This document shows, in pieces, positions 23,655 through 33,394 of a DNA stretch of 64,000 bases. The notes below the pieces were generated by a model, which was given only the letters and a program-made list of their open reading frames with translations, ran no database searches and was not told the origin of the DNA. The translations under genes and the position numbers were made by a program. Source of the stretch: Cladorrhinum sp. PSN259 (lineage: Eukaryota; Ascomycota; Sordariomycetes; Sordariales; Podosporaceae); NCBI GenBank assembly GCA_033725935.1, contig MU867088.1:185827-249826 (forward strand), written 5' to 3'. Position 1 is the first letter of the stretch; each line of letters begins with the position of its first letter.

Positions 23655-25190
23655 ATGACGATGGAATCAGACCCAAGAGCAGGAGTCTCAGCAGAGGCAA
23701 GCAATGGAGCTGGTGGTGGTGAAGGCATCCACCTGATCATCATTGGTGCCGGGTTGGCAGGACTCGCTGCCGCGCTCTCAACCAAGCTGGCCAACCCAAA
23801 CCATAAAGTCACGATTCTAGAGACTGTAAAAGAGTTGCAAGAAGTTGGTGTGAGTAGATCCCATTATCCATTTCCAAATATCCTGATCAACAAATAACTA
23901 CCCCTTTATCCCCTTCTCGTCCCTTTATCTTTCAGATTTCATACATCATCCTTTACCCATTACCCGTTACCCTTCGCCCCTTACCCTCCGACTAAACTCC
24001 CACACTCAATACTAACAATTTCCCAGGCCGGCCTCCAACTAACACCAAACGGCACCCGCCTCCTCTCAGCCTGGGGCCTCTCCTCCGTCCTCGCGCCCCT
24101 AGCCGCCGTCCCCTCCTCCCTCTCAGTCCACCGGTACGACGGCACCCGCCTCCTAGCCCACGAACCAAACTTCCAAACCCAATGCCTCACCCGCTACTCC
24201 CATCCCTTCTGGGACGTCCACCGCGTCGACCTCCAGCGCGAAATGGTCGCCAAATGCTTATCCCTAGGCGTCGAACTCCGCCTCGGTGCCCGCGCAGTCG
24301 ACGTGCACTTCGCTTCCGCCACCGTAAAGCTCCAATCAGGTGAACTAATCCAAGGAGACGCGGTCCTCCTGACCGACGGCCTCTGGTCATACATCCGTCC
24401 CAAATTCCTCGGAAAACCCAGCCCCGCAATCCTAACAGGCGACCTGGCCTACCGCGTTACCCTCCGAGCTGACGAAATAACCGGCCCCGACGCGGCAGAA
24501 CTTCAAAACTGGATCCGTAACCCAACCGTCCACTTTTGGGTGGGTCCCAAATCCCACTGCGTCGGTTACTCAGTCAACGCCGGAGAAGTGTACAACCTCG
24601 TCTTCCTCTGTCCGGACGACATGCCGCTCCAGGTTGTCAAATCGGAAGGATCCCTAGAAGAGTTTAGACAGAAATTCAGCGGGTGGGACCCGTTGCTCCA
24701 GAAGTTTCTTGACCAGGTGAAAGGCGTACATAAATGGAAACTGATGTGGTTGGACGCTTTGCCCGAGTGGGCAAACAAGGAGGGGAGCTTCTTCATGGCG
24801 GGGGATTGTTGTCATCCCATGTTGCCTTACTTGGCTCAGGGAGCTAATTCGAGCCTTGAGGATGGTGCTGTTTTGGGGAGTCTGTTGGGGAAGGTGGGCA
24901 AGAGTAAAATGAGGGAGCAACTGCCTTTTGTCAGTCGGATATATCAGAGGCTGAGGATGGAAAGAGGGAGGAAGATCCAGCTGGAGAGTTTCAAGCAGAG
25001 GGACGACTCACATTTGGAGGATGGAGTAGAGCAGGAGAGGAGGGACGAGTTGATGATGAGCCAGTTGGGGAAGGAAGATTTGAAGGGGTCGTTCCCCAGT
25101 CGATGGACTTGTCCGGAGATTCAGCCGTTTTTGTATGGGTATGATGCTTATGCCGAGGCCGAGAAGGCGTATCGGGAGAATCCGTATTGA
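23655..25190 (+). CDS. FAD-dependent monooxygenase, salicylate hydroxylase-like
   Basis: Exons are 23655..23849 and 24027..25190, with a 177-bp intron (gtgagtag donor, actaac branch site near 24011, cccag acceptor). The protein is 452 aa. The N-terminal FAD-binding motif GAGLAG is at residues 31-36. Splicing gives the typical LQEVG|AGLQLTPNGTRLL continuation. A second FAD/NAD(P)H region (LLTDGLWSYIRPKF) and the C-terminal GDCCHPMLPYLAQGAN motif complete the group A flavoprotein monooxygenase signature. Such enzymes hydroxylate aromatic or other substrates using NAD(P)H and O2; the substrate is not predictable. A Met at codon 3 is an alternative start. The gene is divergent from ureD. Confidence 0.9.
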
Positions 25191-26711
25191 AGATGGAACG
25201 GGGGAGGAAGCTGCTTGTCTGTCTGTCAGGTTAGAGTTTAAGGAAGCCATCAGTCAGATAATCTCGATCGGGTTCCATTTGAACAGTCCGCGGCGTCATC
25301 GGTGGATTTGGTCTTTCCCTTTGCTGGCCGGAACTGAGGAGGTTGTGAAGAAGAGGGAAGGACCACCTATGAATATTGTCAGCATGACACCCACTTCTCA
25401 CCCAGACCTTGCCCCTTCATCTGCCTGCCGAAGCCATGTTCCTTCCACCAACACCCTCAACATGCCGATGACGCGATCCCATCCTCACGATCTCCGGAAG
25501 CCAACTGCCAAAGAATCAACAAGTCAACATCATCCAGACAGGTATGCATCCCCTCATGCAAATTCGCAGATGTGCACGAGCCATCCTCCTCTGGCTATAT
25601 AATCTCCTCCCCTTCCTATTATCTCTCCCGTTCTTTTTCTTTTCCTCTAAGCAAGGCTTTCCTACGATTGGATCAAGAAGCTTTCGTAGGGCGAGAATTA
25701 TGACCTCTCTTTGCCCTTAGGAAAGGGAGGCCCCAGGTTCTCGTGACTCCTCTCGGTTGTCAAGGTACAATTTTTGATTTGTGTTCTCATCTTTTGATGA
25801 TTTCTCTCTTTTTCACTATGATCGTCGCTTTATGCGGCGCCATTGGGAAGAAGATCTGTTGGTCAGCAAGATAATTTTCTCTGGTCTTCGGTGTATTAAC
25901 CGCGGTAGCTCTCCCGGGAAAAAGAGAAGCTAATACTGGGTGACACTTGTCCTTGGTGGGATTTGACATCAGGTTCATGTGTTGATAACTCGCGGTTGCA
26001 GCTGGCGGGCGGGGGAAGGGGGAGGGGTCCTATTAAGTAAGAGCAGTTCTACCATCAGGTTGCGACTGATTCTCCATGGTGTGTATGATATTGAAGAGAT
26101 TGGGAAATGGAAGATCTTTTGGCAGAGAGAGTTTTTGCGGGGAGTAGTTGGCCGATGATGTGAACAATGGATGCAGTGCTGCCCTGTGCGGCTTTGATGC
26201 GTGTAGGTGCTGAAAAGAGAGAGATGTAGTGTGTGAGGTTATGAGTAAAAGAATGTTGTTTGGTGAACTGAGAATGGCAAGAGAAGAAATATTTTGAGGA
26301 AAAGAGCTTCTTTTATAGATGATTTCTGTGCAGTGGGCGGAAGAGTCCATGGTGGCTTGAAACATGATTGAGGGACAAGAGAGTTTGTTGGGCAACCCTC
26401 CATGGATTCTGTGGCCATTTTCTTACTCAGTATCCATTGCTTCTTCAAACCTAAAGTATTGCCATGTGATAGGCAAACGGCATGGTGGCGTGAATATAGC
26501 CTCTTGTGATAAACACGACTCATTTCTTGTAACAGAGATCGTACATAGCAAATAATGGACGATGGCTCCCGGTCAACATTATATATTACACTTATTACGG
26601 ACCTGTTATGTCCCAAAACCCCATCATTTGCAAGTCTACCAGTCCCAACATTTTTTGCCCTCTGCTTCCATTCCCTGTTAAAACTTCAAAACGCCTTGCT
26701 TTATTACACCC
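25191..26711. other. Convergent spacer with orphan TATA/pyrimidine signal
   Basis: No gene recognised. A TATA-like ctatataat (about 25595), followed by a CT-rich stretch, resembles a plus-strand core promoter, but no coding frame follows. A stem with arms CCTACGA (25661-25667) and TCGTAGG (25684-25690) lies just downstream. The remainder is unremarkable. Confidence 0.4.
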
Positions 26712-28127
26712 TCAAATTTTTACCCGCAACTTCCACCCAGACACGGCAATCCTTGCCCCTGCAGTCGTCACAGATGCCAGGATAATGACAGTGGCGGCCC
26801 AGACCAAAGCATAGGTAAAGCTACCATGCGCCCTATCGATGATAGCACCTGCAGTCGGTGGCCCAGCCAATGATGAAAAGGCGCAGAGGGTGCACACCAT
26901 ACCGAACCTCGTGCCCATCTTCCGCGGGTCCTTGGTGAGACTTGCCAAGGAACCACCAAATACACCTTGCGTTGCCCCAGTTGCAAAACCAAAGAAGACG
27001 GCAAATACATAGAGACCAGTTCTTGTGTGTACTCCTAACCATGCGAACAACATTGCTCCCAGGATGAACATGTGAAGACAATAAGTATTTATGGGTCCTA
27101 GATATCGATCTGCCACGAACCCGCAGTATGGACGAGCAACAACACTCATGCCATTGGTGATGAGCAGAAGTTGAACCGAATCAGTCGTAGAAAAGTGGAT
27201 AATATTTCGGGCGAATGCGTTGATCTGGATGGCAGTCAGTATTGCTAGGGCATGGTACTTAGAGACAAGTGAGTCACTCACATAAAATGACCCAAAGTAA
27301 AGCACCCAAAAGAAGAGGAATGCGCCGAGAGTGTAAAGTAGATACGGCAGCTCTTTGAACGCATCCCACTCAAAGATGGGTCCCGACTTTCTGGGCTTCA
27401 ACACTGGCTTTATCAGGAGAAGCGACAAGATGGCTAGGACCAAGGCCACAAGTGCAGCACAGCGAACTGCCCAGGGGAATCCAATCTTGGGGATGAGGTA
27501 CTGAACAGTTGTTGGGAAGATGACGCTACCGAAACCAGTACCTGTGGCGGCAATAGCCATGGCCATTGACTTTTTGGTCTTGAAGTACGAGTTGACAACT
27601 GACAACGGGGGCATAAACAGTAGGCCGAGTCCGACACCCGTCACGATACCCTGAGCGAGGAAGATCTGCCAGTACTTGGTACAGAAGCTTGTCAAGAAGG
27701 TCCCGACGATGACCAAAGCGGATCCCGTCATTATGGTCGATCTGATGTATCCCGCGTCGGCCAGTCTGCCAGAGAAGATGCACAGGGCAAAATCCAGAAA
27801 GATCTGTATAGAGCCGATCCAGGAAACTTGTGCCTCTGGGAGCTTGAATGTGTCTCGGTAGTAGAGCTGATAAACGCCAAAAGCTGTCGGGTAGCCCCAT
27901 GCCATCATGTTCAAGAGACAAGCGGCCAGGACTTGAGACCAGGCACGAAGCCCGCCATCTGGAGGTACGAACTCATCTTCTTGGAGGATTGCTTGTTCGT
28001 CTTCGAGGGAAGATAGTGAAGGGCCATCGTGTTTGAACGGTTTGCAGAGCGGAACGGCGGCTGCTGACTTTTCGATGTCGGAGGATTCATTGGTCGGTTC
28101 AATGGGTGGTACATGCACATCGGCCAT
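26712..28127 (-). CDS. MFS transporter, monocarboxylate (MCT/SLC16-like) type
   Basis: The start is the ATG at 28127 (MADVHVPP). Exons on the minus strand are 28127..27282 and 27224..26712, giving 452 aa. The 57-bp intron has a GTGAGT donor and a ccag acceptor. It is a multiple of three without stop codons, so the unspliced frame is also open (471 aa). Removing it gives the usual SFY|INAFAR junction between membrane segments. After an acidic cytosolic N-terminus, the PPDGGLRAW motif precedes TM1, as in fungal MCT-like carriers. About 12 membrane segments follow, with the GxxxDR-like loop SGRLADAGY. Proton-linked uptake of monocarboxylates or related acids is the family role; the substrate is unknown. 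A TTATC-C-GATAA site lies about 390 bp upstream. Confidence 0.88.
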   Translation of the reverse strand: MADVHVPPIEPTNESSDIEKSAAAVPLCKPFKHDGPSLSSLEDEQAILQEDEFVPPDGGLRAWSQVLAACLLNMMAWGYPTAFGVYQLYYRDTFKLPEAQVSWIGSIQIFLDFALCIFSGRLADAGYIRSTIMTGSALVIVGTFLTSFCTKYWQIFLAQGIVTGVGLGLLFMPPLSVVNSYFKTKKSMAMAIAATGTGFGSVIFPTTVQYLIPKIGFPWAVRCAALVALVLAILSLLLIKPVLKPRKSGPIFEWDAFKELPYLLYTLGAFLFFWVLYFGSFYVSDSLVSKYHALAILTAIQINAFARNIIHFSTTDSVQLLLITNGMSVVARPYCGFVADRYLGPINTYCLHMFILGAMLFAWLGVHTRTGLYVFAVFFGFATGATQGVFGGSLASLTKDPRKMGTRFGMVCTLCAFSSLAGPPTAGAIIDRAHGSFTYALVWAATVIILASVTTAGARIAVSGWKLRVKI

Positions 28128-31100
28128 GATATAAGTTCCGCTTGGGAGCCAACCGTGGATGCCGGGGAATTGGTACTTCAACGTTTAGCAAGGCTCAAAC
28201 CAAGCCACAGATAATGATTTTGATGAAAGAGATTTGGAAAGAAATCCGTAACCACGAAACTAGACGTAAATGACTCCCTACATGGAACCATTGGTAGGTA
28301 CCCTAGTTTTTGCACTATTCCCGGCCGGCGCCGAACCGCCGAAATCGCCCACCAGTTCCTTCCTTCCAGATGCTGTCATGGAATCTCCAAATATACGGTG
28401 TCGATTCCCCGCAAATGAACTCAAGGGCCGGCTGCATGCGACATAAGCCGCGAGCAGCCCCCCTCCTCCACCGGCTCAGAAGCAGGTTGGGTCCCGGGAA
28501 TTGGTGCCGAGGGGGCCCTTATCCGATAATTTGGACAGGGACGTTGATGATGTGAAGTTCAGGGCGCCTTGAGTTCATCAATGACGCATGGCATCCGTTC
28601 GATGTGCCAAAACTGGTGCTGATCTATTACGTGATATCTCTCGGCTTGGTTTCCCCACACGGGAGATAACATCACGCAACTTTCTAGTTTGTTGTTCAGA
28701 CTGAAAATATCGGGTACACCTCTCACATGATTGCAGTCGTGACCAAGCAAAAATACACCTTCGATAGCCCTTACCATGTTGTTGTGAGCTCCTTATTATC
28801 CCCCTGAACTACTCAATGCTGTGCTCCAGAGAATTAAATTTAGGGATCCGCGTGTGGCAAATTCTGTCGTCCTATACTAAAAGAAACCGTTTTCTCAATG
28901 CCGGTGTGTAACCTACACAAGGAATAAAAGAAACATCAGACAAACAACAAATGGGCATCCACGCGGTCGAAGCAATTACTTCAGATCCCCAGCAAATTTA
29001 GTTAGTGTTTCGGCACAAATAACTTTTACGAACGACGTGGCTTCTAGTGTAAACTCAGATAATCTAATCTTCCGAAATCCAATTCGTTAGTGCAATAGAA
29101 AAAAAGTCCTTCCAGGGGAAAAAAAAAAGCCACCATCGCGTGACCTCCTTCGCACCTTGCAGATTTGTAACGAAAAGAAAGAAAGAAAAAAAAAGTTGCA
29201 GACCGCCAATCCGTGACACAAACTGACACCCCTGGTCCGCAAAATGCAGAATGTGGTGTGGGTGGGTTTGTGTGGGGGGCACAGAGGGGAAAAAGCCAAA
29301 AGGGTAAACCCCACATGGGGGGGCGAACAAGCCTTCCATGTCTTTTTTTGGTTTTTGGGTGCCAAGGCTTTGACAGTTCACACAAAAAACCAATGAACCG
29401 GCATTGACCAATCAAATTATGCGATTCATCTCCAAACTGTACGGAAAGGGAAGGCGGGTGATTTGACAGGGGTTCGGGGAATCTGGAACAAGAGGCGCAC
29501 TAAACCCGGCCGGTTGGGGCGGCGGGGAGTTGACCAATTGGAGGAAAGCTTTTGACTTACACGGTTTTTTTTCCTCTTGGGTAATGATCAACATGGAGAG
29601 ACAACAACAACAACAACAACAACAAACAACAGATCTGATCCATGACTAGATAGTTGACTTCAAAATGAATGAAAAGATCGGTTAACTTGGGCAAGCCCAA
29701 TCTTGATATTTGAGATTATATCTAACTGCAAAGAACTTTTAAGTAATAAAGCATATCTTTTTAAAAGCTGGGAGACTGCAAAAAGGGATTTTCCTCATCT
29801 ACAAAGGGGGCAACAAAAGCAATTCGACCGTCTCATAACAAAGGGCATACAGAAAAATGAGCCAGGGAAATAATTAAACTGTTTCTTCGTATATCATAGA
29901 AGGAATCCCAAGAAGAGTAAAAAAGTCAGTTTGCTTGGTTCATATACAAAATCAAGTTCTAAGCCGTAAACATAAAGCAATGCCTGTATGTACACGCACA
30001 CACCTAAACACACATACACACACAGTCAATCACCAGCATCATCAGCAAAATCCCACTTTGATAAATCCTTTACAATCAAAAACTTTCATTTCACAATTCA
30101 ATTTGAATTCCTATCAACACACTCACTCACCCATCACCAACCACACATCACCATCACATATCCAGTACACAAACCACCTCACAATGCCTCACAACCCACA
30201 AATAGTAAATCAAGACCCATTCAATGCTTTGAAAAAACATAACATCAGATAAAAAAATCTTTTTTTCGCAGAAAAAGACAAGAGACTCCAAATGATGAGT
30301 GAGTAGGTTACCAAACGCAATACATAAAAAAACAGACACAAAAAACAAAAGGCCTGTCCAGTCCGTCCATTGACCCCCCTCCCAGCCCAACCAGCCCTTG
30401 AACTTCCCATCCAGCCAACCATAACCACCCATTTGACCCAGGAAACCCACCATGCCGAGAAACAACAAAAGGAAAACACAAGAAAAGAAAAAGAAAGCAA
30501 AAAGCAAAAAGCAGTGTGCGTTGTGTGTGTGAGTTGGTGTATAACCGTGTGGTGGTGATGGTGTTGGTGTTTTCTGTGTCCTGTGTTGATTGATTGATGA
30601 CGACCATTCCCCTCTTGTCGTCCATCCATCCGTTCATGAACTTTGGTATTTCACGAAATTCAAACGTCAGCATCCTTCTCCGTCCGTCCTTTTCTGTCCA
30701 CTTGTACTGGCCCCACGCCGAAACCCCCTTCGTCCAACCATCACCCACCATTTTCGTAATGTCACTATCCCAGCTTCATCCATTTTCATCCGAGAAAAAT
30801 CGTCCGATCTTTTATCAAAAGTCCAAAAAGAGAGAGAATGGCTCCCATCAGGAAGCCATTCCCATGTCTGTTGATGTTGGCGTTCTGGCGTTGATGTGGT
30901 GTGGTAGTTGTGGTGTTGAGCGCATGTGCATCTGTGATTTGGAAAAAACACAACAAAAAGTTTTTGGGGCACCTTCCCAACAATTTTTAACCCTCCAAAG
31001 TTCCTCAAGAAAATAAAATAAAAAATACAAGGAAAAGATGAGAATAACACAACAACTACAACCCTCCATCTCCACCGCCATATCGCTTTTGGAAATGCTG

Positions 31101-31399
31101 AACAAAGAGATAAAACTGAAGAGTGGGGATGCCAATGGGTTCGCTGACGACGAGAGACAGGGCGCAAACAACTAAAAAGTGTGTGACCGCCCCATAAAAA
31201 AGAAGGTAAAAGGCTTGATTGTGTGTCTGTGCAGTGTGTTGTGTGTTCAATACAGTACTCTCCAAAGGCTAAAGGTACTTTGCCTTTCCAAATATTTAGA
31301 CAAATGTGTTGGGTGGTTTGAATTCAACCAGAACATGGGCGTTTGGGTGAGGGATACCAGCAAATGAGACTGTTCGACAGGACAGAATTACGGGGAGAA
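28128..31399. other. Long intergenic region between MFS and Zn2Cys6 genes
   Basis: Includes the MFS promoter (GATA motif at 28519-28529) and probably a long 3' UTR of the Zn2Cys6 gene. A CAA-rich run lies at about 29601-29624 and CA-rich stretches near 29994-30025. Short open frames occur on both strands but show no domain, consistent splice structure or codon bias. Confidence 0.5.
28519..28529. promoter_or_regulatory. Back-to-back GATA motif upstream of the MFS gene
   Basis: TTATC-C-GATAA, two inverted GATA cores separated by 1 bp, is about 390 bp upstream of the MCT-type transporter ATG at 28127. It suggests GATA-factor (nitrogen or iron) regulation, by inference. Confidence 0.4.
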
Positions 31400-33394
31400 C
31401 TATCTCTTCCGCTTCTTGTTCTTGTCGAGCGCACCATTGACAAGATCTGACATCTCCGGAAGAGCAGAAGCCATTGACATTGGCACAGCAGGCATCAATG
31501 GTGGCGCCATGGGAGCTGGCACGTCGGTCTTTGAGATGGGCACACCCATGTGACGACCGTAACGACCTTTGCGACCATTGCCCTCATCCTCGCTGATGCA
31601 CTCGTCCGCGCCAAGACCGGCATCCTTGCATCTCCCGCAAGGTCTCTGTCTATCACACCCCTTCTTACTCTTGCGGCAACGCTGGCAGCGAGGCTTTGTT
31701 GACAGATCAGGCTGATCGTCCTCGCCATTCAGCAGAGGCAGTGCCGAGTTGGAAGCCAAAGACTGCTTGCGGGAGTCGGGAAGGGAGGCGGGAGACATGG
31801 GGCCTGGAGCGGTCGGAGCCTTCTTCACTTTTGGCTTGGTAGGCTTGAGAATCTTGGGCTTGGTGGCTGTCTGTTGGCGCGGTTTGGCATCAGCCAGAAG
31901 CGTGTTTGCCTTCAGCTTTGGAGCCTTCAGTTTTGGCGCAGCCATGGAGCTTTTGTGTTCGCTGTCCGAGTAGTCACCATCATCGCCACTGCCCTCAGTG
32001 CTCTCCCTAGGAGCAGCAAAGTGTGAATCGGTCGTTTGCATGATCTTTTTATGAGCGCCAGCGGAATTGAGCTTTTGCTTCCGCGCCGGGGACATTTCGT
32101 GCTCGCTGTCGGCATCACTGGTCGCTCCAGTAGACGATGCGGCGTCCGCTCTGCCGCTAAAAGTGTCATCCACGGTTGAGGCAGAGGCACGACCACCCAG
32201 GCGCATAAGCTGGATGGCCACATCCTTGTCCTCCTCTGACATACAGCTATTGACAGTGCCGTCTGGAGTCGGCGCGACATGTACACCTGAACCTATTCTT
32301 GAAGTGGAAGGGAATCCAAAGCTTCCACGGTGATGACGAGTATCGCTGACGGGTGTTGGGTACATGTTTGGGTGTGCGTAGCCGTTGCTGTATCCCTGGG
32401 GCGATTGGAGAGGTCGTGGATTGCTAAAGGGGTTTGGTCCTGGATGTGCAAAAGGTTGGGATTGGCGGGGGGGATCAGGGCGTCTTACGGGCGACATTGA
32501 GTGATTCGAGGTTGCAGCAGGCATTTGGGGAGGAGCGAAAAGCGGCAGTTCCTAATGTGTGAGAAATACTAGGTTAACACCGAGCAGAAACTTGGTAGGC
32601 TGAGACCTCGACATTGGGAAGCTTACTGAGCTCTCAAACTTGGGCCGCTTGCGACGGCCACCTTCAACGATGTTCTCGAGGCTGATGTTTGTATTCCCCA
32701 GATGCTCTCTGCTTCTTCCGGATGATGAACCTGGTGCGCCATCACCGCTACTGTAACCGTTAAAGCTCTCATTTAGATTGTCGCCTCCTGCCTGGGAGCG
32801 GTTCTTGGAGGAGCGCGATCGGCCCTTCTTGGCGGCACCATTACCATTACCTGTAGACGCGCTGCGGCGGCCGCGACCGCTACCCGGTGAAGGGCTGCGA
32901 ATTCGCGATGCCGCCGAGTTGGGCTGAGCGGTTGGTTGTGGCTCATATGGCGGAGGTGGTGGCTGGCGATTGTAGGTATCCGAATTGTAATAACCATGAG
33001 GAGCGTGAGGGGCAGGGAGGTAGGTATGTGAGCCATAGTGACTTGATACAGGGGGCATCTCGTCTCTTAAGCGAACATATATATCCATGCCGTGATAGAA
33101 GTTCTCATACTGAGCAATGAGGATATTGCCCTCTCCATCCTCAAAGCTGATACCCCTGTTCATGGTCGGACTGTTGTAAAGGCCATAGAAGTTCTTGACG
33201 GTCGACACAATCGACTCAGTGGTATCGTGTGGATATACCCCGACCCGCAACGGCAAGCGCGCTGTGTATTGAGGACCGTCATCCAGGACCAACTTGAATG
33301 CGACTTGTTTGGCGGGCGCAGTCCTAGGGGAGATGCTCCCACTGTGAAGGCCGGGTTGCACGGGACCCATCCCCGATGGTGATGTCGCATCCAT
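31400..33394 (-). CDS. Regulatory protein with C-terminal Zn(II)2Cys6 cluster
   Basis: Exons on the minus strand are 33394..32627 and 32551..31400, with a 75-bp intron (gtaagc donor, cattag acceptor). The protein is 639 aa. Residues about 28-112 form a compact, well-structured-looking domain (opening AFKLVLDDGPQYTARL and ending near the NFYHGMDIYVRLRDE stretch). A long Ser/Pro/Gly-rich disordered middle follows. The zinc cluster C-x2-C-x6-C-x5-C-x2-C-x9-C is at residues 545-574, near the C-terminus instead of the usual N-terminus. A basic KKRKR tail follows as a possible NLS. No fungal-specific TF middle-homology domain is visible. It probably binds DNA as a transcription regulator. It sits in a gene-poor stretch (3.3 kb on the 3' side, 6.3 kb on the 5' side). 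I cannot assign a named orthologue. Confidence 0.88.

Noticed and set aside
23929..23936. Upstream alternative acceptor (tctttcag) in the monooxygenase intron
   Set aside because: Using it would add sequence that breaks the conserved VG|AGLQLTPN junction; the acceptor at 24026 fits the family.
23850..24026. TTACCC-rich stretch in the monooxygenase intron as a telomere-like repeat
   Set aside because: The units are TTACCC with irregular spacers, not CCCTAA/TTAGGG, and occur within a normal spliceable intron.
24996..25190. Possible extra intron near the monooxygenase C-terminus
   Set aside because: The single frame continues to a stop at the expected length; no splice pair improves the model.
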